From: an uncultured Lachnospiraceae bacterium
GTDB lineage: Bacteria; Bacillota; Clostridia; Lachnospirales; Lachnospiraceae
Direction of reading: 5' to 3'
Length of the DNA stretch: 64,000 bases
Assembly: GCA_910578475.1 (NCBI GenBank)
Contig: CAJTRK010000010.1
Span: 44,126-108,125, forward strand
The notes under the pieces are model-generated. The model saw nothing but the letters and a program-made list of their open reading frames with translations. It had not been told where the DNA came from and ran no database searches. Position numbers and translations under genes: made by a program. Positions 55,724-63,522 of this stretch are shown piece by piece (the first letter of the stretch is position 1; the number at the start of each line of letters is the position of its first letter).

Positions 55724-56044
55724 ATGGCAATAGGACAAATTGAGATACAGGGCCAGATTACCAGGGCGCAGGATTTTACGACCATTAAACATCATGAAGA
55801 TACAAGAGGCATGGTGGAACAGGCGAATGTGAGCGAACAGTTTTCCAAAGTCATCGAAAACCAGATGACTAAGGTATACCGCGGAGACAAATCGGAATAT
55901 CAGAATAAAAAATTTGACGCAAAAGAAAAAGGAAGCAATGAATATACCGGAGACGGCGGCCGGAGAGGCAAGAAGAAGGAAAAACAGGAAGCAGACGGGA
56001 AAGTACTGTTAAAAGGAATAGGAAATTTTGATGTATCCATGTAA
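55724..56044 (+). CDS. Small conserved-looking hydrophilic protein, unknown
   Basis: The 106-residue protein begins AIGQIEIQGQITRAQDFTTI and has a very Lys/Glu/Gly-rich C-terminal half (GGRRGKKKEKQEADG). No membrane segment, signal peptide or known motif was seen. The ordered N-terminal half and its slot between fapA and the SwrB-like gene, with GAGAGGGGA upstream, suggest a real gene of the operon. I assign no function. Confidence 0.65.
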   Translation: MAIGQIEIQGQITRAQDFTTIKHHEDTRGMVEQANVSEQFSKVIENQMTKVYRGDKSEYQNKKFDAKEKGSNEYTGDGGRRGKKKEKQEADGKVLLKGIGNFDVSM

Positions 56045-56068
56045 GATGTACGAAAATGGGAGGTTGAG

Positions 56069-57199
56069 ATGGGCATTGTAGAAATCATACTGATTATAGC
56101 GGGTGCTGTTATTTGTATCCTGGGCTATCTTATGCCTGCCAGAAAAGAAGATATGGACGATACGCTCCAACTGATTAGCGAAGACGAAGTCAGGAAAGTA
56201 GTCGATAAAGAAGTTGGAGAAGCCAAAACGCATATTGCGGATATCATAGATGAGACAGTCACTTATGCGATGGAGAAAACAGAACGCTCCATGGAAAGAG
56301 TGACCAATGAAAAAATTATGGCAGTCAATGAATATTCCGATACCGTTCTGGAAGAGATAAACAAAAATCATAAAGAAGTGTTGTTTCTCTATGATATGCT
56401 GAACGATAAGCATGATAATCTGAAAGATACTGTTGCCTCCGCATCCAAAACGGCGGAAGAAATCAAACAGACAGTCAGGGATGCGGAAATCACGGCAAAA
56501 GAAACACAGGAATCCGTGAAAGAGGTGGAAAGCACCGTGCGGGAAGCGGAAGATGCCGTTCGTGCCATCATGACAGCGGCTCTGGAAGCGCATGGCCGCG
56601 GCGCCGCGCCGGATTATGCGGAAACTGCCCCGAAAGATGCCGGACGTTCTTCGGCAGACGGATATCGTGAATACCGGAAGGAATCCCGTGATTTTGCATC
56701 GAACGAATACGAAATGGAAGTACCGGATATCGGAATCCCTGAGTTTGAGAAAGATGTACCGGATATTGGATTCCCTGAATTTACCGAAGAAGACGGAGAT
56801 ACCGCAGAGATAGAAACGGAAAGAGAAGCGGCTTATGCGGAAGCAATGGAAGTTGCGCGGGCAGCCGCATATACAGGGATGACGGACGATATCGGCGGTA
56901 CGGCAAATGATGAAGCGCAGAGGGAGCAGGAAGAAGACCGGTTTGTCCCGATTGCGCCGCCCCGGGTGGAAATTATTCACGACCCGGACAGCGATTATGA
57001 TTATATTGCCGAGCCTGCACAGATGGAAGAACCGGTTTCTTTTAACAATATTTCAAATGGGAAAAATAAGGGCCGGAACAGCAATGAAAGAATTTTAGAA
57101 CTGCATAAAGCAGGAAAATCCAATATGGCGATTGCCAAAGAACTGGGACTCGGCATAGGAGAAGTAAAATTGGTCATTGATTTATTTGAGGGGTTGTAA
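56069..57199 (+). CDS. SwrB/DUF6115-like membrane-anchored protein
   Basis: The 376-residue protein has an N-terminal membrane helix (about 3-22, IVEIILIIAGAVICILGYL), a long coiled coil (about 35-165, with TVRDAEITAKETQESVKEVE), a divergent acidic region with a VPDIGIPEF/VPDIGFPEF repeat near 215-240, and a C-terminal helix-turn-helix-like element (NERILELHKAGKSNMAIAKE, then LGLGIGEVKLVIDLF). This N-terminal anchor plus C-terminal HTH layout resembles SwrB and DUF6115 proteins that end Bacillus fla/che operons and promote export gate maturation. The assignment is by layout and position. Confidence 0.75.
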   Translation: MGIVEIILIIAGAVICILGYLMPARKEDMDDTLQLISEDEVRKVVDKEVGEAKTHIADIIDETVTYAMEKTERSMERVTNEKIMAVNEYSDTVLEEINKNHKEVLFLYDMLNDKHDNLKDTVASASKTAEEIKQTVRDAEITAKETQESVKEVESTVREAEDAVRAIMTAALEAHGRGAAPDYAETAPKDAGRSSADGYREYRKESRDFASNEYEMEVPDIGIPEFEKDVPDIGFPEFTEEDGDTAEIETEREAAYAEAMEVARAAAYTGMTDDIGGTANDEAQREQEEDRFVPIAPPRVEIIHDPDSDYDYIAEPAQMEEPVSFNNISNGKNKGRNSNERILELHKAGKSNMAIAKELGLGIGEVKLVIDLFEGL

Positions 57200-57226
57200 G
57201 GTAAAAGATAAAGTGACAGGTGGACT

Positions 57227-57949
57227 ATGGAATTAAAATACTATTTACGGGGTCTTGGGCTTGGAATCGTCGTAACGGCAATTATTATGGGAATTGTTTC
57301 TTCCAGAAGCAGCGCGATGACGGACGATGAGATTATCGCAAGAGCAAAGCAGCTCGGCATGACAGAGAACAGAGTGTTGACGGAAACGACAGCGGAAGAT
57401 GCCGATGCGCATAACGAGCCGGATGACGAAGGACAGGAGCCTTCGGAAGAAAATAATTTCAAGGAAGATGGAACTCCTGCGTCGCCGGAAAACGAGCCGG
57501 AACAAAATGCGCCGGACGAAAATACGCCGTCGGATGCGGTTTCAGTTTCCAATGCCGATGAATCTGAAAATGCCACGTCGTCGGACGATGCGGAAACCGT
57601 GTCTGTACCGGACGATGCGGAAACCGGTCAGGAAACGCAGACCGGACCGGAAGACGAAGCAGCGCAGAATGACGCGGAAAGCCCTTCAGGGCAGGCGGAT
57701 GCGGCCGGACAGAATCAGGAAGAAGCTTCCGGCACACCTGCCGTCATCACGGTAGGAAACGGAGACGGTTCCTATACGGTCAGCAAGAAACTTGAGGATG
57801 CGGGCGTCGTTCCTTCGGCATCGACATTCGATACTTTCCTTTGCGAGAATGGATATGACAAAAAGATTAGAGCGGGAAATTATACGATTCCGTCGGGCGC
57901 AAGCGATGAACAGATAGCAAAAATGATTACCGGACAGTCAGCCGAATAA
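57227..57949 (+). CDS. YceG/MltG-like LysM-type protein, lacks catalytic domain
   Basis: The 240-residue protein has an N-terminal membrane helix (about 7-26), a long acidic Asp/Glu/Pro/Ser/Ala linker (about 40-175) and a C-terminal domain: ITVGNGDGSYTVSKKLEDAG followed by FLCENGYDKKIRAGNYTIPS. The latter resembles the LysM-like segment that precedes the lytic transglycosylase domain of YceG/MltG, but no catalytic domain follows, so it is not an enzyme by what is seen. It may bind peptidoglycan or help anchor the operon's products. It is the last gene before the operon terminator. Confidence 0.65.
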   Translation: MELKYYLRGLGLGIVVTAIIMGIVSSRSSAMTDDEIIARAKQLGMTENRVLTETTAEDADAHNEPDDEGQEPSEENNFKEDGTPASPENEPEQNAPDENTPSDAVSVSNADESENATSSDDAETVSVPDDAETGQETQTGPEDEAAQNDAESPSGQADAAGQNQEEASGTPAVITVGNGDGSYTVSKKLEDAGVVPSASTFDTFLCENGYDKKIRAGNYTIPSGASDEQIAKMITGQSAE

Positions 57950-58003
57950 AAGGCGGGATGCCCGGAAAGAGAAGGAGAAAGAGCAGGAAGCGGAAAATTT
58001 TGT

Positions 58004-58030
58004 AAAACCCCTTGCATACAAGGGGTTTTT
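58004..58030 (+). terminator. Terminator of the fla/che operon
   Basis: AAAACCCCTTG (58004-58014) pairs perfectly with CAAGGGGTTTT (58019-58029) around loop CATA, eleven pairs, ending in a T-run to 58030. The stem overlaps the -35 box of the rpsB promoter. Confidence 0.88.
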
Positions 58031-58040
58031 ATGTTATAGT
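58012..58040 (+). promoter_or_regulatory. rpsB promoter, overlapping the flagellar terminator
   Basis: TTGCAT (58012-58017) lies inside the terminator hairpin and TATAGT (58035-58040) follows after 17 bases. It is the best promoter before rpsB. Transcription would start near 58047, giving a leader of about 140 bases. Confidence 0.65.
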
Positions 58041-58046
58041 GTCTAA

Positions 58047-58155
58047 GTGCGCGTTGACAGAATGTTTTGCGCACAGGACGCAGAAAACACACATGTCCAT
58101 TATCTGTTGGTGCTTCGGTGAGCCGGGGTAAGCAGATGAGTAGATAAGGCATGTG
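58047..58155 (+). ncRNA. Structured 5' leader of rpsB, candidate autoregulatory element
   Basis: GTGCGC (58047-58052) pairs with GCGCAC (58069-58074). Further on, CACATG (58090-58095) pairs with CATGTG (58150-58155) and encloses TTATCT (58100-58105) with AGATAA (58142-58147) and small inner stems such as ATCTG/CAGAT. The result is a compact multi-stem leader ending 30 bases before the rpsB start. Ribosomal protein operons are often controlled by the protein binding such leaders; that S2 binds here is inference. Confidence 0.5.
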
Positions 58156-58185
58156 GAAGAAAACAACCAAATGGAGGTAAAGAAC

Positions 58186-58935
58186 ATGAGCGTTATTTCA
58201 ATGAAACAGTTACTGGAAGCAGGTGTACATTTCGGACACCAGACAAGAAGATGGAACCCTAAAATGGCTCCATACATTTTCACGGAGAGAAACGGAATCC
58301 ATATTATTGATTTGCAGAAATCCGTAGGAAAAGTTGACGAAGCATATAAGGCAGTTTTTGATGTTGCTTCTCAGGGCGGAACCATTCTTTTTGTCGGAAC
58401 AAAGAAGCAGGCGCAGGATGCTGTGAAAACAGAGGCAGAACGCTGCGGTATGTACTATGTAAATGAAAGATGGTTGGGCGGTATGCTCACGAACTTTAAA
58501 ACGATTCGTTCCAGAATCGACAGATTAAAAGCAATCGAAACAATGTCGGAAGACGGCACTTTTGATGTGCTTCCCAAAAAAGAAGTAATTAAACTTAGAA
58601 AAGAATGGGAAAAACTGGAGAAGAACCTGGGCGGAATCAAAGAAATGACAAGAATTCCTGACTGTATTTTTGTTGTTGACCCTAAGAAAGAGAAAATCTG
58701 TGTTCAGGAAGCGCATACACTCGGCATCACACTGATTGGTATCGGTGATACGAACTGTGACCCTGAAGAACTGGATTATATCATCCCGGGTAATGACGAT
58801 GCTATCAGAGCCGTTAAACTGATTGTATCCAAGATGGCGGACGCTGTTATCGAGGCAAATCAGGGCGCTGAAGAATATGTGGAAGAAGCGGCTACGGAAG
58901 CGGAAGAAACGGTTGAAACCGCAGAAGAAGCTTAA
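58186..58935 (+). CDS. rpsB: 30S ribosomal protein S2
   Basis: The 249-residue protein begins SVISMKQLLEAGVHFGHQTR and has PYIFTERNGIHIIDLQKS, FVGTKKQAQDAV, NERWLGGMLTNFKTI and GIGDTNCDPEELDYIIPGND, all classic S2 signatures. It binds the 30S subunit near S1/uS2 sites. ATG 58186 has GGAGGT eight bases upstream; the in-frame ATG at 58153 is not used. A Glu/Ala/Thr tail (about 225-249) is acidic. Confidence 0.97.
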   Translation: MSVISMKQLLEAGVHFGHQTRRWNPKMAPYIFTERNGIHIIDLQKSVGKVDEAYKAVFDVASQGGTILFVGTKKQAQDAVKTEAERCGMYYVNERWLGGMLTNFKTIRSRIDRLKAIETMSEDGTFDVLPKKEVIKLRKEWEKLEKNLGGIKEMTRIPDCIFVVDPKKEKICVQEAHTLGITLIGIGDTNCDPEELDYIIPGNDDAIRAVKLIVSKMADAVIEANQGAEEYVEEAATEAEETVETAEEA

Positions 58936-58997
58936 TTCGAACCGGACGCAGACGGAAACAGAGATGATAATTCAATGATACAGGAGGAAAATATAAA

Positions 58998-59933
58998 ATG
59001 GCTATTACAGCAGCAATGGTAAAAGAATTGAGAGAACTGACCGGTGCAGGCATGATGGATTGCAAAAAGGCTCTTGGTGAGACCGATAGCGATATGGATG
59101 CGGCGGTAGAATATCTGAGAAAGAACGGACAGGCAAAGGCGGAGAAAAAGGCCGGCAGAATCGCTGCGGAAGGTCTGTGCCGCGTTGCGGTGAAAGATGA
59201 AAAGACAGCGGCAGTCGTAGAAGTGAATTCCGAGACGGATTTCGTTGCAAAGAATGCGGATTTCCAGGCATATGTTGAAGCTGTTGCGGCGCAGGCCGTT
59301 GCTTCCGATGCAGCGGATATGGAAGCTTTTATGGCAGAAGCATGGCATCTTGACACAGCTAAAACGGTAAAAGACGCTTTGGTTGATAAAATTGCGGTAA
59401 TCGGCGAAAATCTGAATATCAGAAGATTTCAGAAGGTTGTTGCAAACGACGGATGTGCTGTAACATATGTACATGGCGGCGGCAGAATCGGCGTTATCGT
59501 AGAGGCGGCTTCCAATGTTGTAAACGATGGCGTAAAAGAAGCTTTGACCAATATCGCAATGCAGGTTGCGGCGCTTTCACCGAAGTATATTTCTACGGCG
59601 GATGTGTCCGAAGAATACAAAGCACATGAGAAAGAAATCATCGCGGAGCAGATTAAGAATGACCCGAAGATGGCAGGCAAGCCTGAGAAAGTAATCGAAG
59701 GAGCCGTAAACGGACGTTTGAACAAAGAGCTGAAAGAAGTATGTCTGTTAGAGCAGGTATATGTAAAGGCGGAAGACGGAAAGCAGACTGTGGCAAAATA
59801 TATCGAGCAGGTCGCAAAAGAGAACAATGCGGAACTTTCCATCAAATCCTTTGTACGCTTTGAGACCGGAGAAGGCCTTGAGAAAAAAGAAGAGAACTTT
59901 GCGGAAGAAGTTGCAAAGCAGATGAATGCGTAG
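58998..59933 (+). CDS. tsf: Elongation factor Ts
   Basis: The 311-residue guanine nucleotide exchange factor for EF-Tu begins ITAAMVKELRELTGAGMMDC and has the TDFV motif (NSETDFVAKNADFQ). It has two core subdomains and the usual C-terminal module (EQVYVKAEDGKQTVAKYIEQ). ACAGGAGGA lies before ATG 58998. It is cotranscribed with rpsB and ends at a strong terminator. Confidence 0.97.
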   Translation: MAITAAMVKELRELTGAGMMDCKKALGETDSDMDAAVEYLRKNGQAKAEKKAGRIAAEGLCRVAVKDEKTAAVVEVNSETDFVAKNADFQAYVEAVAAQAVASDAADMEAFMAEAWHLDTAKTVKDALVDKIAVIGENLNIRRFQKVVANDGCAVTYVHGGGRIGVIVEAASNVVNDGVKEALTNIAMQVAALSPKYISTADVSEEYKAHEKEIIAEQIKNDPKMAGKPEKVIEGAVNGRLNKELKEVCLLEQVYVKAEDGKQTVAKYIEQVAKENNAELSIKSFVRFETGEGLEKKEENFAEEVAKQMNA

Positions 59934-59969
59934 AAATTTGTCGAAATCAGGCGAATAGAGATAAGAATG

Positions 59970-60016
59970 AAAACCCCTGTAAATGGTGTGTGAATGCCAT
60001 TTGCAGGGGTTTTTTG
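59970..60016 (+). terminator. Intrinsic terminator after rpsB-tsf
   Basis: AAAACCCCTG pairs with CAGGGGTTTT, and the inner AAATGG pairs with CCATTT (one T-G wobble between), followed by TTTTTT. About 17 pairs form. It separates the core operon from the A/T-rich island. Confidence 0.92.
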
Positions 60017-60042
60017 CTATTATATGTTGGAATTTTCATTTC

Positions 60043-60071
60043 TTGACACTGTCACGATGTACCGTTATAAT
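60043..60071 (+). promoter_or_regulatory. Consensus sigma-A promoter with palindrome over -35
   Basis: TTGACA (60043-60048) and TATAAT (60066-60071) are perfect consensus boxes separated by 17 bases. TGACA-C-TGTCA (60044-60054) is a five-base dyad covering the -35 element, a plausible operator for the HTH protein encoded 38 bases downstream. Confidence 0.8.
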
Positions 60072-60108
60072 CAATAGAAAAAGAATCCATGAAATGGAGA
60101 ATAGAGAA

Positions 60109-60696
60109 ATGAAATTGATGAGTTTGTTAAAGGAAAAGCAGCTTTCTGTTTATCAGTGCGCTAAGGAAAGCCATGTACCATATACTACATTGTCAGATAT
60201 GGTGAAAGGAAAAACCAGGATTGAAAAATGTACGGCAGAAACAATATATAAATTAGCGAAAACGCTCCATGTGACAATGGAAGAACTTTTGATAGAATGT
60301 TTTAGAGAAGATGAAAATGTACCCAATTTAAGAGATTTTGAAATATATAAAAGCAATATCTGCCATTTAGTGAAAGATAAAGGGGATATTGACTTTATTA
60401 TTGATATTTTAAAAGAGAATCAAATAAGGACTTATTGGGAACGGCAATGGTATCGGGAAAGTTTTTATCTTCTGGCTATGGTAGATTATTTAAGCAGGGA
60501 AAATGGACTTCCATTGTGCAATGATTATGAAGATATAAGGAACTGTAAGCTGTCGGAGCCGTTATATCCGTGGGATATTGTTCTTGCTGCAAAATTGGAT
60601 GGTTCCCTTGACAGGAAAGAACAATGTTTAAAAGAAGCGATTCCCGAATTTCTGAGGTTTAATATTATAGAAAGCGAGATAAGGAATGTTTGTTGA
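60109..60696 (+). CDS. XRE/HTH regulator, putative antitoxin of an NTase pair
   Basis: The 195-residue protein starts at ATG 60109, eight bases after GGAGA; upstream in-frame starts (59983, 60094) fall in the terminator or lack a ribosome site. Residues 1-60 form a Cro/CI-type helix-turn-helix (LSVYQCAKESHVPYTTLSDM, GKTRIEKCTAETIYKLAKTL). The remaining part (about 75-195) is alpha-helical and unrecognised (IDFIIDILKENQIRTYWERQ). It overlaps the nucleotidyltransferase gene by 11 bases, typical of an AbiE/DUF6036-type toxin-antitoxin pair in which this would be the antitoxin and autorepressor. Confidence 0.7.
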   Translation: MKLMSLLKEKQLSVYQCAKESHVPYTTLSDMVKGKTRIEKCTAETIYKLAKTLHVTMEELLIECFREDENVPNLRDFEIYKSNICHLVKDKGDIDFIIDILKENQIRTYWERQWYRESFYLLAMVDYLSRENGLPLCNDYEDIRNCKLSEPLYPWDIVLAAKLDGSLDRKEQCLKEAIPEFLRFNIIESEIRNVC

Positions 60697-61414
60697 GAAA
60701 GGTTTTACCAAAGAAAATCTGGATTATTATTTGAAAGAACTGGCAAAAGAGTTTCGGAAGAGAAATGGAAAAAATACGTCTGCTGAGATTGTGTTAGTTG
60801 GAGGTGCGGCAATCCTTGCTAATTATGGGTTCCGTGAAATGACCTATGATATAGATGCGGTGATAACAGCATCATCGGCTCTGAAGGAGGCAGTTAATAC
60901 AGTAGGAGACCGTCTTGGCTTGCCAAATGGATGGCTGAATGCGGACTTTAAGAATACGAGTTCTTATAGTCCTAAATTATTGCAATACTCTAAGTATTAC
61001 CGTACCTATTCTAATGTGTTGAATATCAGGACAATTAGCTCGGAATATCTTGTTGCCATGAAATTAATGTCTGGAAGACGTTATAAGAAAGATTTGTCTG
61101 ATATTATTGGCATCTTGAGTGAACAAGAAAGAATGGGAGAGCCTTTAAGTTACCAGAAGATTGATTGCGCAGTAAGAAATCTGTATGCTGGATGGGAGCA
61201 TATTTCCGAATATGCAATACAGGTTTTGAAGGCGGCATTAGATTCAGAAAACCTAAAAGAATTATTTATGGAACAGGAACATGAAGAAGCATTATCAAAA
61301 CAGGCAGTGCTTCAAGTTCAAAAATATGAAGGGGAAAAAGTAAAGGAAAGTAATGTGGATGAGATTATTCAAAAAGCTTTAAGGAAGAAAAGAGATGATA
61401 GGGATGCGAGATAG
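60686..61414 (+). CDS. Nucleotidyltransferase (DUF6036/AbiEii-like), putative toxin
   Basis: The 242-residue protein carries the polymerase-beta superfamily signature LVGGAAILANYGFREMTYDI: G39-G40 and the metal-binding pair D55/D57, with SSEYLVAMKLMSGRRYKKDL as the following conserved helix region. This matches DUF6036/AbiEii-type nucleotidyltransferases, which act in type IV toxin-antitoxin and phage-defence loci. The C-terminal Lys/Glu/Gln tail is helical. Its start lies inside the HTH gene, so translation is coupled. Toxicity is inferred from family only. Confidence 0.7.
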   Translation: MFVEKGFTKENLDYYLKELAKEFRKRNGKNTSAEIVLVGGAAILANYGFREMTYDIDAVITASSALKEAVNTVGDRLGLPNGWLNADFKNTSSYSPKLLQYSKYYRTYSNVLNIRTISSEYLVAMKLMSGRRYKKDLSDIIGILSEQERMGEPLSYQKIDCAVRNLYAGWEHISEYAIQVLKAALDSENLKELFMEQEHEEALSKQAVLQVQKYEGEKVKESNVDEIIQKALRKKRDDRDAR

Positions 61415-61528
61415 ATTAAGGAAAACAGATTTTTACTAATTTTATCTGTTAGATAGCGATAAAAATTTCAGCTGTATAACTTGATATTATGTGAGTTTTA
61501 CAAATAACGAAAGTCAAGAGGTAGAAAT

Positions 61529-62803
61529 GTGAGCAGGGGCAACGATGCAATTCCTACATGGAGTGGATTTAATTATCAAGGCAAAATAATGCTGTTTTAT
61601 ATTTTGAAGCTGATAAACCAAATAAATAAAGAGGAAGATGGGAGGGTATATTCTGTAAACTTAGAGGCGATAGAGGATTTTTGTATTTTACGTGATTCTG
61701 AATATATTTCTTTTCATCAAGTGAAAGCATGGTTGTCGGTAGCAAAATGGAGTAGCTATAGTACGGCAATGGACAAGCTGTTAAAACATCGAAATGACTC
61801 ATCGAATCCAATAGCAAAATGTTATCTTATGGTAGCGAGGGATGTGGATGATTGGGATGAAGATTCTAATACATATAATGCAAGCATAGAACTTTATAAG
61901 CACGATTCAAAAATTGTAGGAGTGTGCGATGTAAAGGATTTGATTATCGAAGAAATAAAGAAGTTTCTAACGGGAAAAGGATACGATGCAACTCAATTTG
62001 AAATTGTATATGGAGAATTGTGCTTATTTTTAGACGATAGGATTGCCTTGATGCATAAACAAGGTACTAAGAAAAGGGATTATACCATACCGTTCTCCAG
62101 CTTTTTGGATGTTATCAATCAATCGGTAAAGAAAGAGCATGTGCGGAATGAGTTTTATTTGAAAGAGAAGGTCTATGATTATATTATGGAAAATGCAGAA
62201 AAGGCATTAGATGGCTTATGCCAGGATATTTGTGAGGATTCTTTGGAAGACTGCAGAAGGGTATGTGCCGCAAAAGTGGCTTATGAGAAGATAATGGAAA
62301 TTTCGGATTATACAAAATTCTGCAAAGTATTAAATCCAGATAAAATAGACGGATGGGACAATTCCCTGGCAATGGCTGAAAATTTTCCGATAAAAGAATT
62401 GCAGAATGAAATATATTATTTATTATACCAAAGTAAAAGTCCTGAAAAAATATTAGGGGATGGGAATGGGATATATTTAAAATCGAAATATTCAAATGCA
62501 CCAAACGGGAAAATAATTCCTACACTATTGGATTTAACCAGTGGGTGCAGGGGGAAAAGAAAGGCTTTGCAAAGGATATTCCAGAATATAATCCAAAATA
62601 CAGACATTATGGATATTTTAGAAGGAAACAGTATAACCGTCATTCCGGGAAGCTATAGCGGTTTTTTATCTCAAGCTCAGATAACATCTGGGTGGAAGGA
62701 AAGCAATCCAGAAAAAATAAGCCATTACTATAGAGAAATAGAGCTGATTTCTACAAAAGAATTGCAGGACAAATTTGATGAAAACGGAGGCAATCATGAT
62801 TGA
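61529..62803 (+). CDS. ABC-3C-like effector with PD-(D/E)XK-type nuclease motif
   Basis: The 424-residue protein starts at GTG 61529 with AGAGGT upstream. WSGFNYQGKIMLFYILKLIN near residues 11-30, then an acidic EAIEDF segment (E49/D50) and FHQVKAW (Q64-V-K66) match the GFxYQ...D...QxK pattern of Cap4/DUF4297-like nuclease domains at the N-terminus of defence effectors. The C-terminal part (about 230-424) is helical and unrecognised, as expected for a partner-binding region. The next two genes (middle component and ATPase) follow by overlap and close spacing, forming an ABC-three-component-like locus. The 114-base gap upstream holds only a weak AACAGAT/ATCTGTT hairpin. Confidence 0.65.
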   Translation: MSRGNDAIPTWSGFNYQGKIMLFYILKLINQINKEEDGRVYSVNLEAIEDFCILRDSEYISFHQVKAWLSVAKWSSYSTAMDKLLKHRNDSSNPIAKCYLMVARDVDDWDEDSNTYNASIELYKHDSKIVGVCDVKDLIIEEIKKFLTGKGYDATQFEIVYGELCLFLDDRIALMHKQGTKKRDYTIPFSSFLDVINQSVKKEHVRNEFYLKEKVYDYIMENAEKALDGLCQDICEDSLEDCRRVCAAKVAYEKIMEISDYTKFCKVLNPDKIDGWDNSLAMAENFPIKELQNEIYYLLYQSKSPEKILGDGNGIYLKSKYSNAPNGKIIPTLLDLTSGCRGKRKALQRIFQNIIQNTDIMDILEGNSITVIPGSYSGFLSQAQITSGWKESNPEKISHYYREIELISTKELQDKFDENGGNHD

Positions 62804-63518
62804 TGTTATAATTGATATTATCCGTTCACTTAATGAGGGAAATGTGCTTCCCTTTCAGAAAGATGCGGAAACAAAGATAGATTTATATAATAAGGATGTA
62901 GAATTGTATATTGATTACTCAGGCAATGAGAAAAAGTATTATTATTTTGCTGAACTTAAAATGGATGATGAAAAAGACGACAATTTACCGCAGATTGAAG
63001 ATATCCTGCGGAATAACGAGGCGTTAGCAGTAATTGGAGAGCCTAATCCAAGCGACTCATATATGATTTTATTGTGGCAGATAGAAAATATAGATGAAAG
63101 CATTTACCCATATGTTATAAAGATTGAAGAAAATGAATTCTTTTATAAAAAATATGTGTTTTACTACACCGGACAAGAATTAAAATCCTTCATGGACTGG
63201 TATCATATACTGTCAGAAAAAGGCTCTTCTGACCTTACAGAACTATTACAAGAGCTGCAGTCTTTAGATGAGGGGGCTGTTCAAGTGGATTTTTTAACTC
63301 GACTGTTGGCGAAAGTCCCTTTTTTTAACCCAGTGTTCCCAAAAGCTGTAATGAATGATTTTGATAAAATGGTTCAGAAAAGAATTGATGGAATCAGGCA
63401 GACGCAAAAGGAAATCATAGGAATCATAAATAATATTTTTAACGAAGCGATAGAAAGTGGAAACGCCGATATACAGAAAATATCCGATACGATATACCGG
63501 GAGCTGATGGGGGAATAG
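62796..63518 (+). CDS. ABC-three-component system middle component
   Basis: ATG 62796 has GGAGG about six bases upstream and overlaps the effector stop by eight bases; the earlier ATG at 62775 is in frame but unlikely. The 240-residue protein begins IDVIIDIIRSLNEGNVLPFQ and has a central EFFYKKYVFYYTGQELKSF, then a helical C-terminal half (FNPVFPKAVMNDFDKMVQKR). The size, placement and overall feel match the ABC-3C middle component 1 group, which bridges the effector and the ATPase. No catalytic motif is seen. The family assignment is from context and memory. Confidence 0.65.
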   Translation: MIDVIIDIIRSLNEGNVLPFQKDAETKIDLYNKDVELYIDYSGNEKKYYYFAELKMDDEKDDNLPQIEDILRNNEALAVIGEPNPSDSYMILLWQIENIDESIYPYVIKIEENEFFYKKYVFYYTGQELKSFMDWYHILSEKGSSDLTELLQELQSLDEGAVQVDFLTRLLAKVPFFNPVFPKAVMNDFDKMVQKRIDGIRQTQKEIIGIINNIFNEAIESGNADIQKISDTIYRELMGE

Positions 63519-63522
63519 TTAG

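Noticed and set aside
59983..60108. N-terminal extension of the HTH protein from an ATG at 59983
   Set aside because: It would begin inside the tsf terminator and upstream of the promoter at 60043-60071; ATG 60109 has the ribosome site.
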